Source of the DNA: Achromobacter spanius
GTDB lineage: Bacteria > Pseudomonadota > Gammaproteobacteria > Burkholderiales > Burkholderiaceae_B
NCBI RefSeq assembly: GCF_002812705.1
Contig: NZ_CP025030.1
Span: forward strand, 3,472,001 to 3,536,000
Reading direction: 5' to 3'
DNA: 64,000 bases
In this document: piece by piece, positions 23,101 through 30,477 of the stretch
Layout of the letters: every line of letters starts with the position of its first letter
Numbering within the stretch: position 1 is the first letter of the stretch
The notes under the pieces: generated by a model
What the model was told of the DNA's origin: nothing
Databases searched by the model: none
The model's input: only the letters and a program-made list of their open reading frames with translations
Translations under genes and position numbers: made by a program

Positions 23101-23728
23101 ACTTCAACGTGGGCAGGCCTTGCACCGCATCCAGGAAGTCTTCGCCGAAGGCATTCAGCGCCTGCGTGCGCGCCTGGCTGGCGCGGCGGTCCAGCATGTG
23201 CACCGCCATCGGGCCGAACAGCGCGAACAACGCCGCCACCAAAAACACCAGCGCGGTGGGTACATCCCAGAACGCGATCACGGCGAAGATGGCAAAGGGC
23301 GCGGCCGCCGCAATGGCGACTTGCGGCAGGTATTGGCCGAAGAAGGTTTGCAACTGCTCCACGCCGTCCACCACGGTCAGCATGACGCCGCCCGTGCGCT
23401 GGTTGGCGAACCATGCGGGTCCCAGGGCGACGATGCGGTCGTACAGCTTGCCGCGCAAGGTCTGCTGGATTTGCGCCGACGTGTGGTTGGCCTGCACGGT
23501 GCGCCAGTGGTCGAACAGCGCGCGCAGCAGCACCATGGCGCCCACGCACAGGGCAGGCGTGATCCAGTCTTGCCACGGCGCGCCGTCGAACACGCGGGCC
23601 AGCAACTGGCCCAGGAATACATAACGGGCAATGCCCGCCGCCAGCGCCAAGAGGCCCAGGAAAATGCCGCCCGCCATGCCGGCGCGCAATCCCGCCGTCA
23701 AGCGCCACAACCGAGAGTCAAAATACAT
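20078..23728 (-). CDS. Fused double ABC exporter (CydDC-like architecture in one chain)
   Basis: About 1216 residues made of two complete half-exporters in tandem. Half 1 has helices (about 15-330) and an ATPase with Walker A GPSGAGKS near residue 380 and QLSGGQRQRVAIARALL. Half 2 repeats this, with Walker A GASGAGKS near residue 998 and QLSGGQRQRISIARAFL. Both signature and Walker B motifs look intact, so two active sites are expected. The start at 23728 (MYFDSR) has GGAG eight bases upstream; the open frame continues upstream across the next promoter. The first half resembles CydD-type thiol exporters, which are normally separate proteins. Its 3' end overlaps the acylase gene by 29 bp. Divergent LysR may regulate it. 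Confidence 0.88.
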   Translation of the reverse strand: MYFDSRLWRLTAGLRAGMAGGIFLGLLALAAGIARYVFLGQLLARVFDGAPWQDWITPALCVGAMVLLRALFDHWRTVQANHTSAQIQQTLRGKLYDRIVALGPAWFANQRTGGVMLTVVDGVEQLQTFFGQYLPQVAIAAAAPFAIFAVIAFWDVPTALVFLVAALFALFGPMAVHMLDRRASQARTQALNAFGEDFLDAVQGLPTLKSYGQGKAWGRRLAARARSLSDNTFWVLSVSLLTRGISDLGVALGAALALTLGAWRVASGDMSVEALLIVLMAGTEIFRPLRDLRSVLHRGMLGQSAAVSIHALMDAQPLTPVPSTVLGTRNTAGHPAPNQLASAPLSPTIEFDNVAFSYTPERRAHQGLAFRIAAGERVGVVGPSGAGKSTIVRLLLRECVPQAGVIRVGGQDVNTLDTQTLLSQIALVSQDITLFHGTIDDNLRLGRPDATHEQVRAAARAANIDDFIMALPDGYATRIGERGLQLSGGQRQRVAIARALLRDAPILILDEALSSVDTENEALIQQALDRLMAGRTTLILAHRLASVIGADRSLVLDQGRVVEAGPHAQLMQARGLYYRLMHEQAEAHRNPSAGVAALATAPVLDAAKPDDADGDGGAQGSALRPLDADADQVGWRATLGTLLSVVKPWRGTLTATILLGVARVAAFIGVGVFSALIVAAIRDGREVSALIIGLLICAPLAALFHWLESWLAHAMAYQLLADMRVKLFDKLERLAPAYLLQRRSGDLVALATQDIEMVEYFYAHTIAPAIVSVLVPLSVLGFLGVYSWPVALALLPFLAYALVSPVRGRRHIDALGDKARQALGEMSAHTTDTIQGLADLTAFQATDRRRGQFLKVADQYRIRRLDILRDLSKQTAWFEVAMGLGGLAVAVVGALQVSAGALSASMLPLLVLIAMATFLPVSEISQVSRQLADTIAATRRLHVVSNEPEPVTDGPLAPPVATHGLSLAFEHVSFAYPGKQEDTLKDLSFKAPAGATVAIVGASGAGKSTVASLLLRFWDPRQGAVKLDGLDVRQLQLDGLRERVALVTQDTYLFNDTLEGNIRLARPEATPEELARALDQAALTAFVRQLPDGLATKVGERGMQLSGGQRQRISIARAFLKNAPVLILDEATSHLDTLSEMQVRTALDALMQHRTTLVIAHRLSTIRNADLILVLDRGTLAEAGTHDQLLRKQGAYARLASHQGGYTVSSATSQPT

Positions 23729-23800
23729 ATCAATGCTCCATGCAGAGCCTGCATGGTCGCTGATCCGCCGCCGTTGCGATAGCGAGTCTTTTTCACTCTT

Positions 23801-23821
23801 GGGTTGAGATAAACTCAACCC
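23801..23821. promoter_or_regulatory. Perfect 21-bp palindrome abutting the LysR start codon
   Basis: GGGTTGAG-ATAAA-CTCAACCC has perfect eight-base arms (23801-23808, 23814-23821) and ends one base before the ATG at 23823. It contains TTGAG-N5-CTCAA, a good LysR box of the T-N11-A type. It leaves no room for a Shine-Dalgarno sequence. It is placed to autoregulate the LysR gene and control the divergent exporter. Confidence 0.7.
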
Positions 23822-23822
23822 C

Positions 23823-24794
23823 ATGTCTGATCTGCCCAACCAGAATCCATCCCCCGATCTGCCCACGCACACGCCGCCCCTGGCCGCCTTGCGTGCGTTC
23901 GAGGCCGTTGCCCGCCTGGGCAGCCTGAGCCGCGCAGCGGGCGAGCTGCACGTCACCAAGAGCGCGGTCAGCCATCAGCTACGCGCGCTGGAGACGGACC
24001 TGGGCGTGCAATTGCTGCGCCGGGGCGGCACGGTGCGCCGCGCCGAAACCACCGAAGCGGGCGCCAAATTGCTGGCTTCCGTACAACAGGCCTTGACCCT
24101 TCTGGAGTCGGCATGCCGCGACGTCCGCGCCACCGCGCGAGGCCGCCGCCGCTACACGCTGAACGTGTCGGCCAACCCGTCGCTGGCCGCGCTATGGCTG
24201 GCGCCGCGCATCGGGCGCTTCATCGAACTGCATCCCGACATCGGCGTGCAGGTCTACTTGCACGCCAGCCAGGAGCCCGCCTGGAAAAGCCAGGATATCG
24301 ACCTGGCCTTCCTGCACGTGCGCGCCCGGGGGCCGCACCTGGCCGAGCCGGGCGACATTGCGCTGATGACCGAAACCGTGGTGCCCGTGTGCAGCCCCGC
24401 GCTGATCGCCGAAGCCGAACGCGGCGACCCCCGCGTATTCCTGCGGCACCGCTGGCTGGAGGAAAAACACATCGACAGCCCCGAAACCGATTGGCGCACC
24501 TGGGGTCCGCGCTTGGGGCTGGCGGAATCGGAGTGGCAAGAACCGATGGTCTTGAGCGGCCTGAGCACCGTGGTGGCCGCCGCCGCCGCGGGCGTGGGCA
24601 TTGCGCTGGGGCGCGCGCCGCTGATCGATGAAGACCTTGCCAGCGGCCGCCTGGTGCCGCTGATGCCGCAACTGCGCATGCCGGGCTCGTGGGGCTATGT
24701 GATGCGCATCCACGCCAACCGGCCGATGGATGCGTCGCTGCCCGCGCTGGTGGAATTCCTGGCCGAAGAAGGGCGCAGCCAGGGGGCCTGGTAG
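23823..24794 (+). CDS. LysR family transcriptional regulator (GcvA-like)
   Basis: A 323-residue LysR regulator. The helix-turn-helix PLAALRAFEAVARLGSLSRA and VTKSAVSHQLRALE (about residues 19-60) is of the GcvA/AmpR subgroup. An 18-residue Pro/Asn-rich extension precedes it. There is no ribosome-binding site: the palindromic operator reaches to one base from the ATG, so the mRNA may be leaderless or the start may be wrong, though no better downstream start precedes the DNA-binding domain. The effector domain covers about 95-315. The stop codon lies in the first unit of an 11-bp repeat array. Confidence 0.9.
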   Translation: MSDLPNQNPSPDLPTHTPPLAALRAFEAVARLGSLSRAAGELHVTKSAVSHQLRALETDLGVQLLRRGGTVRRAETTEAGAKLLASVQQALTLLESACRDVRATARGRRRYTLNVSANPSLAALWLAPRIGRFIELHPDIGVQVYLHASQEPAWKSQDIDLAFLHVRARGPHLAEPGDIALMTETVVPVCSPALIAEAERGDPRVFLRHRWLEEKHIDSPETDWRTWGPRLGLAESEWQEPMVLSGLSTVVAAAAAGVGIALGRAPLIDEDLASGRLVPLMPQLRMPGSWGYVMRIHANRPMDASLPALVEFLAEEGRSQGAW

Positions 24795-24883
24795 GGACAA
24801 GGCAGCGGCCATGTATCGGCCAGGCTAAGGCCAGATAGCGGCCTGGTCGTGGCCAGGTAGCGGCCTTCGTCGGGCCAGACCCG
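24785..24883. repeat. 11-bp degenerate tandem repeat, nine units, filling a convergent gap
   Basis: Nine consecutive 11-base units run from 24785 to 24883. Unit 1, GGCCTGGTAGG, carries the LysR stop codon (TAG, 24792-24794). Others include GGCCATGTATC, GGCCAGGCTAA, GGCCAGATAGC, GGCCTGGTCGT and GGCCAGGTAGC; only unit 2 lacks the leading GGCC. The array ends one base before the stop codon of the convergent ABC ATPase (24885). The whole gap between two genes is therefore repeat. Confidence 0.9.
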
Positions 24884-24884
24884 C

Positions 24885-25664
24885 CTAGTCGGTCGTCAGC
24901 TCCATGCTGCGCGTGACCTCTTCCTGCACCCGTTCCCAGATCGACCGCTTCAACTCCACAAAGCGCGGCGACAACTGCACGTCGGCGCTGCGCGGATGCG
25001 GCAGGTCGTTGTGGATGTCTTGCACGATGCGCCCGGGCTTGGAGCCCATCACGGCCATGCGAGTGGACAGGGTCAGCGCCTCGTCGATCGAATGCGTGAT
25101 GAACACAATCGTCTTGCCGCTTTGTTCGTAGATGGACAGCAACTGGTCTTGCAGCACCTGGCGCGTCATGGCGTCCAGCGCGGCAAAGGGTTCGTCGAAC
25201 AGCATCACGTCCGGGTCGTTGGCCAGCACGCGCGCAATGGACACGCGCTGCTTCATGCCGCCCGACAGCGCATGTGGATACTTGTCCGCCGCCTGCTTCA
25301 AACCCACCATCTCGATGAACTTGCGGGCAATCGGCGCACGTTCCTGCTTGGACATGCCGCGCATTTTCAAGCCGAATTCCACGTTCTCTTGCACCGTGCG
25401 CCACGGAAACAGCGCGTACTGCTGAAACACCATGCCGCAGGCGGCGGTCACGTCGGTGACCGTCTTGCCATTGATGGCCACCGTGCCCGTGTTGGGCTGG
25501 ATGAAGCCGGCCATCAGGTTCAGCAGGGTGGACTTGCCGCAGCCGGACGCGCCCAGCAGCACCAGGAATTCGCCGCGCTTGACCTCCAGGTTGACCTTGT
25601 CCAGCACGGTCACGTCGCCATAGGCCTTGGACACGTCGGTCAGCTGGATCATCGTTTCGTTCAT
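24885..25664 (-). CDS. ABC transporter ATP-binding protein (SsuB/TauB/NrtD type)
   Basis: About 259 residues: GASGCGKSTLLN (Walker A, near residue 38), GMVFQQYALFPW (Q-loop), LSGGMKQRVSIARVL (signature) and VMLFDEPFAALDAMTR (Walker B). This pattern is typical of ATPases that energise uptake of sulfonates, taurine, nitrate or thiamine precursors. The ATG at 25664 overlaps the permease stop (ATGA); in-frame ATGs at 25673 and 25685 are alternatives. It is the last gene of a minus-strand importer operon with the order binding protein, permease, ATPase. Confidence 0.9.
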   Translation of the reverse strand: MNETMIQLTDVSKAYGDVTVLDKVNLEVKRGEFLVLLGASGCGKSTLLNLMAGFIQPNTGTVAINGKTVTDVTAACGMVFQQYALFPWRTVQENVEFGLKMRGMSKQERAPIARKFIEMVGLKQAADKYPHALSGGMKQRVSIARVLANDPDVMLFDEPFAALDAMTRQVLQDQLLSIYEQSGKTIVFITHSIDEALTLSTRMAVMGSKPGRIVQDIHNDLPHPRSADVQLSPRFVELKRSIWERVQEEVTRSMELTTD

Positions 25665-26431
25665 CGTTGCCATGCCAGCACCCATCGTTCAAGTAGCCGC
25701 AAACACAGATCGGTCACCAGCACGGTGAAACTGATCAGCACCATGCCGAGCACCACGGTGTCGGTCTGGAAGAATTCCTTGCCGTTCATGATCATGAAGC
25801 CCAGGCCTTCCCGCGAAGCGACCAGTTCCGCCGAGATCACGCAGGTCCAGGACAGGCCCAGGATGATCTTCATGCCCGACAGAATCTGCGGCAGGCAGCC
25901 GGGAAACAGCACCTCGCGCATGACCTGCCAGCGGTTGGCGCCCAGGTTGCGCGCCGCGCGCACCAGCACCGGGTCAATGCTGCGCGAGGCTTCCATCACA
26001 TACAGCAGCGCGGGCACGAACGAGCCCATGAAGACGATGCTGTACTTCTGCGTTTCGGTAATGCCGAACCACAACAGCGACAGCGGAATCCAGCTCATCG
26101 ACGGCAGCGGCCGCAGGAACGAGATGATGGGGTCAAAGACGGCGCGCGCCACCTTCGAGGTGCCCAGCAGGATGCCTAGCGGTATGGCCACGAAAACGGC
26201 CGCCAGAAAGCCCACCATCACGCGGCGCGTGGACGCCAGCACGTTGTAGAACAGCGTGCCCTGGTCCGACATGGACAAGGCCCGCGCAAGCACCTGGGAC
26301 GGCGCGGGCAAAAAGATGGGGTCGACCGCGCCGGCACGGCACAGGCCTTCCCACAGCAACAGAAAGCCAAGAAGCGAAAACACGCTGACCCAGATCAGCC
26401 GTGTTTCCTTTGAAGACGAGCGCGCGGACAT
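25661..26431 (-). CDS. ABC transporter permease (SsuC/TauC type)
   Basis: A 256-residue inner-membrane permease with about six transmembrane segments. The cytoplasmic loop that contacts the ATPase (about residues 160-200) is seen as RAARNLGANRWQVMREVLFP, the family EAA-like motif. A preceding FLRPLPSMSWIPLSLLWFG is strongly characteristic of the sulfonate/nitrate/taurine importer group. It overlaps the ATPase start by four bases and follows the binding protein gene after a short gap. Confidence 0.92.
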   Translation of the reverse strand: MSARSSSKETRLIWVSVFSLLGFLLLWEGLCRAGAVDPIFLPAPSQVLARALSMSDQGTLFYNVLASTRRVMVGFLAAVFVAIPLGILLGTSKVARAVFDPIISFLRPLPSMSWIPLSLLWFGITETQKYSIVFMGSFVPALLYVMEASRSIDPVLVRAARNLGANRWQVMREVLFPGCLPQILSGMKIILGLSWTCVISAELVASREGLGFMIMNGKEFFQTDTVVLGMVLISFTVLVTDLCLRLLERWVLAWQR

Positions 26432-26449
26432 GGCGAGTGGGTTCCGCGT

Positions 26450-27448
26450 TTACAGGTACGAGGCCTGGACCCAGTCCTTGACCTGGGGCGCCTTGTCGAT
26501 CTGCTTGAGCGACACCAGCATCTCGGCCAACTGCTGCATGCCGGTGACGAAGTTGCCCGGGTCCACCATCAAGGCCTTCTGGTCGGCGGCGGAATACCAC
26601 TGCGTCTGCTTGATGACGGCCAGTTGCTCTGGCCGCGACAGGCCGGTCAGTTCCAACAGCACGCCGGCGGCCTCATCGGGCTGCTCGGTCAGCATGGCGT
26701 TGGCCTGGAACACGGCGTGCAGGAATTTCTTCACCGCTTCCGGGTTCTCGCGCCCCAGCTTGGCGTGCGTCAGCAGCACGTCCGGGCCCGGGGTGATGGC
26801 GTATTGCTTGTAGAGCGAGAACGCGGTGTCGTCCAGCAGCACGTGCGTGCCGGGCACCACCTTGATGCGGTCGAACGCGGGCGTCCAGGCCACCGCCGCG
26901 TCAATCTGCTTGCCCTGGTAGGCGGACAGCAGGTTGGTGGCCGGCAGGTTGATGATGGACACGTCGCGTTCGGGGTTCAGGCCGGCCTGGCGCAGCACGT
27001 CAAGCAGCAGCACGTGGGCGCTGGAGGCGTAGGTGACGCCGATCTTCTTGCCCTTCAGGTCAGCCACCGACTTCACGTCTTCGCGCACCAGCACGCCTTC
27101 GGCGCGGCCGAAGTTGTTGGGCGTGGCGATCACCTGGAACTGGCGCGCGCCGGCCGCCATCAAGGCCAGCGACGACACCACGCCGGTGCCGGCCAGGTCG
27201 ATATTGCCGGCCATCACGGCGCTCATGCGGTCTGACGACGTGGCAAAGCTTTGCCACTTGATGTCCAGGCCTTGCTTGGCGAACAGGCCGGTTTTCATGG
27301 CGATGTAGGCCGAATAGTGGCCCAGCCATGCCGAGCCGCCATACGTATAGGAGGCATTGGCGGCGCGGCCGATCATGGGAAAGCCCAGGGCGCTTGCGCC
27401 CGCCAGGGCAGCGGTGCGCACCAGCATGGCGCGGCGATTCATGTTCAT
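26450..27448 (-). CDS. ABC transporter substrate-binding protein (SsuA/NrtA/TauA-like)
   Basis: A 332-residue periplasmic binding protein. It begins MNMNRRAMLVRTAALAGAS, a signal peptide with paired arginines compatible with Tat export, ending near GRAANA (about 31). AGGGG lies close upstream of the ATG. The mature domain has WLGHYSAYIAMKTGLFAKQG and DRMSAVMAGNIDLAGTG, typical of the NMT1/SsuA-like family that binds sulfonates, nitrate, pyrimidine precursors or aromatic amines. It is the first gene of the importer operon and divergent from an FAD oxidoreductase 265 bases away, so the imported compound may be the substrate of that enzyme. Confidence 0.9.
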   Translation of the reverse strand: MNMNRRAMLVRTAALAGASALGFPMIGRAANASYTYGGSAWLGHYSAYIAMKTGLFAKQGLDIKWQSFATSSDRMSAVMAGNIDLAGTGVVSSLALMAAGARQFQVIATPNNFGRAEGVLVREDVKSVADLKGKKIGVTYASSAHVLLLDVLRQAGLNPERDVSIINLPATNLLSAYQGKQIDAAVAWTPAFDRIKVVPGTHVLLDDTAFSLYKQYAITPGPDVLLTHAKLGRENPEAVKKFLHAVFQANAMLTEQPDEAAGVLLELTGLSRPEQLAVIKQTQWYSAADQKALMVDPGNFVTGMQQLAEMLVSLKQIDKAPQVKDWVQASYL

Positions 27449-27713
27449 ATTTTTCCCCTACGCGGATGTAGATTGACGGATAGATTCCATGTCGCCGGCA
27501 CTCTATGGTGCGGCAGACGAGACTTTCACCCGGCCGCCGCGCGAAGCCATGAATATAAGGAGCGGCGATGGTCAAAATTCGCTGCGCTTAAGCAATTCGC
27601 TTCCGTCACGCCCTGTTCTTGCCGCGCTTTTATTAAGTATTCGCGATGCTTATATTGCGATCGGCCAGACAACGCAGGTTCACACTCGCGCCACTTGTCC
27701 TTGGAGCCTTGTC

Positions 27714-28901
27714 GTGAAAAGTTATGACGTGATCGTGATTGGTGCCGGCGTGATCGGCAGTTCGGTGGCGTTCCACCTGGCGGAGCTGGGCGCGAAGAAC
27801 GTGCTGGTGCTGGACCGCGCGACCATCGGCGCGGGCACGACCTCGCAGTCGTCCGGTATTTTGCGCACCCATTATTCGGTGCGCGAAAACGTGGAGCTGG
27901 CGCAGCGTTCCTGGAACGTGTTCAACCACTTTGCCAGTTACGTCGGTGACGACGAAGCGTCCTGCGGCCTGGTCAAGTGCGGTTATCTGATCACCGCTGC
28001 TGACGACGACAAGCTGGCGCCCTTGCAGAGCGCGCTGGACCAGCAGCGCGAACAGGGCATTGCGCTGGAATTGCTGAACCCCGCCCAGGCCCGCGAGCTG
28101 CTGCCCATTGCCTCGTTCGACAATGCCGCGCTGATCGGCTTTGAACCGGAAGCGGGCTTTGCCGATGCCTACCTGGTGGCCACCAGTTTCGCGCGCGGCG
28201 CCCGCCGCCGTGGCGTGACCATCCGCGAAAACGTGGACGTGAAAAAACTGCTGGTGGAAAACGGCCGCGTGGTGGGCGTGTCCACCTCGGAAGGCGACTA
28301 CGCCAGCCCGGTGGTGATCAGCACGCAGAACATCTGGACCTCCGAACTGGCGGGTTGGACCGGCGTGGCCATGCCCGTGGTGCCCGAGCGCCACGCCGTG
28401 CTGGCGCTGGAATGCGACGCCGCGCCCTATACCTATTCGATGCCGGTCTTCAAGGACCTGGCCTCGCCCGGCATGCTGTATTGCCGCAGCTATGGCGGCA
28501 ACCAGATGCTGGTCAGCGAAGGCATCGTGGGCGAGGCGCTGCAAAACAGCGATGCCGAGCAAGGCGACATTCCGCTGGACTACGTGGCCGAAGTGGGCGA
28601 GCAGGTGGCGACGCGCTTTCCCGCCTACGAGACGGCGGGCCTGGCCTCGTCCTGGACGGGCGTGTACGACGTCACCCCGGACTGGAACCCTGTGTTGGGC
28701 CGCGTGCCGGGCGTGCAGGGCCTGATCGTGGGCTTCGGGTTTTCGGGCCACGGCTTCAAGCTGTCGCCGACGGTGGGCCGCGTGCTGGCGCAGGAAGCGC
28801 TGGGGCTGGCCACGGACGTGTCGCTCAAGCCCTATGACATCGGCCGCTTTGCAAGCGGTGCCTTGCTGACCGGCAAGTACGGCCTTGGCGCCGTCTCGTA
28901 A
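27714..28901 (+). CDS. FAD-dependent oxidoreductase (DAO / sarcosine oxidase beta-like)
   Basis: A 395-residue flavoprotein. The dinucleotide-binding motif VIVIGAGVIGSSVAFHLAEL is at the N-terminus, and the C-terminal FAD segment is GFGFSGHGFKLSPTVGRVLA. This is the D-amino-acid oxidase/glycine oxidase/dimethylglycine dehydrogenase fold, acting on secondary or tertiary amines. GTG at 27714 is chosen because GGAG lies seven bases upstream; the frame is open further up but has no protein character. EtfBA encoded about 0.8 kb downstream may accept its electrons, making it a dehydrogenase rather than an oxidase. HutD follows four bases later. Confidence 0.9.
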   Translation: MKSYDVIVIGAGVIGSSVAFHLAELGAKNVLVLDRATIGAGTTSQSSGILRTHYSVRENVELAQRSWNVFNHFASYVGDDEASCGLVKCGYLITAADDDKLAPLQSALDQQREQGIALELLNPAQARELLPIASFDNAALIGFEPEAGFADAYLVATSFARGARRRGVTIRENVDVKKLLVENGRVVGVSTSEGDYASPVVISTQNIWTSELAGWTGVAMPVVPERHAVLALECDAAPYTYSMPVFKDLASPGMLYCRSYGGNQMLVSEGIVGEALQNSDAEQGDIPLDYVAEVGEQVATRFPAYETAGLASSWTGVYDVTPDWNPVLGRVPGVQGLIVGFGFSGHGFKLSPTVGRVLAQEALGLATDVSLKPYDIGRFASGALLTGKYGLGAVS

Positions 28902-28905
28902 CGCG

Positions 28906-29574
28906 ATGCGCCCGCTGCACGCAAGCTGGCTGGCCGTCACGCCCGAACCCTGGAAGAACGGCGGCGGCGTGACGCGCACGCTGTCGGTGGACGCTGCCCA
29001 GCAACCGCCGCGGTGGCGGGTGAGCGTGGCGGACATCGACCGCGACGGGCCGTATTCCCGCTTTCCCGGCTATGACCGCGTATCGGTGGTGTTGACGGGC
29101 GGTGGTGTGGAGTTGGTTGTGGATGCGGCGGAGGCGGCGGATGTGGCGGATGCCGGGCGCATCACGCTTGCGCCCGGTGTGGCCACGGCCTTCGCGGGCG
29201 ATGCGGCGTTGCACTCCCGACTGGTCAATGGACCGGTGCGCGTGCTGAACCTGTTTGTGTTGCGCGGCTCGGCGGCGGCCAGCGTCGTCAGCGTTGGCGG
29301 CGGCCAGGCTGCTGTAGAGGCGGGCGGGCTGGCGCAAGACGGCGCCGCCGCGCACACGCTGCGCATTGTCGTCGCCGCTGAGGCGGGGCGCTTGAACCAG
29401 GGAGCGGCCGATGCTGGCATTGCGCTGGCGGCGGGCAGCTATGTGCTCGGCGTGCCCGGCGCGTCCTGTGGCATCGATGCGCGGCAGGCCTTTGCGCTTG
29501 CACAGCCCACGGTGCGGGATGGTGTGGCAGCAGTGGTGCTGGACGTGCGCGTACTGGCGTCGGTTGCCGTGTGA
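28906..29574 (+). CDS. hutD: HutD family protein
   Basis: A 222-residue cupin-like protein with the HutD signature PEPWKNGGGVTRTL near residue 15 and a following DIDRDGPYSRFPGYDR block. HutD members accompany histidine-utilisation operons and are proposed to limit Hut activity; the biochemical role is unsettled. Here it stands outside a hut operon, directly after an FAD oxidoreductase. The Ala/Val-rich middle is compositionally biased. The ATG at 28906 has no good ribosome-binding site and is four bases after the upstream stop, implying coupling. The stop codon is part of a 14-bp tandem repeat. Confidence 0.85.
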   Translation: MRPLHASWLAVTPEPWKNGGGVTRTLSVDAAQQPPRWRVSVADIDRDGPYSRFPGYDRVSVVLTGGGVELVVDAAEAADVADAGRITLAPGVATAFAGDAALHSRLVNGPVRVLNLFVLRGSAAASVVSVGGGQAAVEAGGLAQDGAAAHTLRIVVAAEAGRLNQGAADAGIALAAGSYVLGVPGASCGIDARQAFALAQPTVRDGVAAVVLDVRVLASVAV

Positions 29575-29638
29575 GTCGTGCGGTGTGATCCGTGCTGTGT
29601 GATCCGTGCTGTTTGGGTGCGCTGTTTGAGGTGCGCGG
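29569..29638 (+). repeat. 14-bp degenerate tandem repeat starting at the HutD stop codon
   Basis: Units at 29569-29582, 29583-29596 and 29597-29610 read GTGTGAGTCGTGCG, GTGTGATCCGTGCT and GTGTGATCCGTGCT; two degenerate units follow to about 29638. The TGA in the first unit is the real HutD stop; each later clean unit repeats a TGA. Confidence 0.85.
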
Positions 29639-29727
29639 TTTAACCCTGTCCTATTCGATCCATTTTTGACGTCCTGCGCGGTTGCGGCGCAAGGCGTTCA
29701 TTGATTCCCTGACCCAGGAGTGTTTGC

Positions 29728-30477
29728 ATGAAGGTATTAACCGCGGTCAAGCGCGTGGTTGACTACAACGTCAAGGTGCGCGTGAAGGCCGATCAAAGCG
29801 GCGTGGACATCGGCAACGTCAAGATGTCGATGAACCCGTTCGATGAAATCGCCGTCGAGGCGGCCGTGCGCCTGAAAGAGCTGGGCGTGGCGACGGAGGT
29901 TGTCGCCGTGTCTTGCGGCCCCGCGCAATCACAGGAAACGCTGCGCACGGCGCTGGCCATCGGCGCCGACCGTGGCGTGCTGGTGCAGACCGACGCCGCG
30001 CTGCAACCGCTGGCCGTGGCCAAACTGCTGCGCGCCGTCGTGCAGAAAGAACAGCCCGCGCTGGTGATCCTGGGCAAGCAGGCCATCGATGACGACGCTT
30101 GCCAGACGGGCCAGATGCTGGCCGCGCTGTTGGGCTGGCCGCAAGCCACCAACGCCAGCGCCATCGAGATCGACGGCGGCACGGCGCGTGTCACGCGCGA
30201 AGTGGACGGCGGCCTGGAAGTGCTGGACCTGACCCTGCCCGCCATCGTGACGGCCGACTTGCGCTTGAACGAACCGCGCTACGTCACGCTGCCCAACATC
30301 ATGAAAGCAAAGAAAAAACCCGTGGACATTGAAACGCCCGAGGGCTTGGGCGTAGACCCCGCGTCGCGCCTGTCGACCTTGCGCGTGGAAGAGCCCGCGG
30401 CGCGCGCGCCCGGCATCAAGGTGGCCGATGTGGCCGCGCTGGTCGACAAACTGAAGAACGAAGCGAAGGTGATCTGA
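29728..30477 (+). CDS. etfB: Electron transfer flavoprotein subunit beta
   Basis: A 249-residue EtfB with the N-terminal [20 protein letters not shown], the recognition-loop region [20 protein letters not shown], and the C-terminal [20 protein letters not shown]. The heterodimer takes electrons from acyl-CoA and amine dehydrogenases to ETF:ubiquinone oxidoreductase. Sequence is close to the general housekeeping type of betaproteobacteria, so a dedicated role for the FAD enzyme upstream is only possible. AGGAG precedes the ATG. Its stop shares one base with the etfA start. Confidence 0.97.
   Translation: MKVLTAVKRVVDYNVKVRVKADQSGVDIGNVKMSMNPFDEIAVEAAVRLKELGVATEVVAVSCGPAQSQETLRTALAIGADRGVLVQTDAALQPLAVAKLLRAVVQKEQPALVILGKQAIDDDACQTGQMLAALLGWPQATNASAIEIDGGTARVTREVDGGLEVLDLTLPAIVTADLRLNEPRYVTLPNIMKAKKKPVDIETPEGLGVDPASRLSTLRVEEPAARAPGIKVADVAALVDKLKNEAKVI

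Noticed and set aside
21369..23708. Minus-strand ORF of 779 codons overlapping the fused ABC exporter in another frame
   Set aside because: Composition Arg/Ala/Gly-rich, no membrane segments or ATPase motifs, whereas the other frame has all of them.
27568..27591. Seven-codon ORF MVKIRCA with AAGGAG in front, upstream of the FAD oxidoreductase
   Set aside because: Too short to judge; good ribosome-binding site may be chance. The 265-base gap 27449-27713 otherwise shows only AT-rich promoter-like sequence.
27633..29036. Minus-strand ORF of 467 codons opposite the FAD oxidoreductase
   Set aside because: Shadow; the plus frame has intact FAD motifs.
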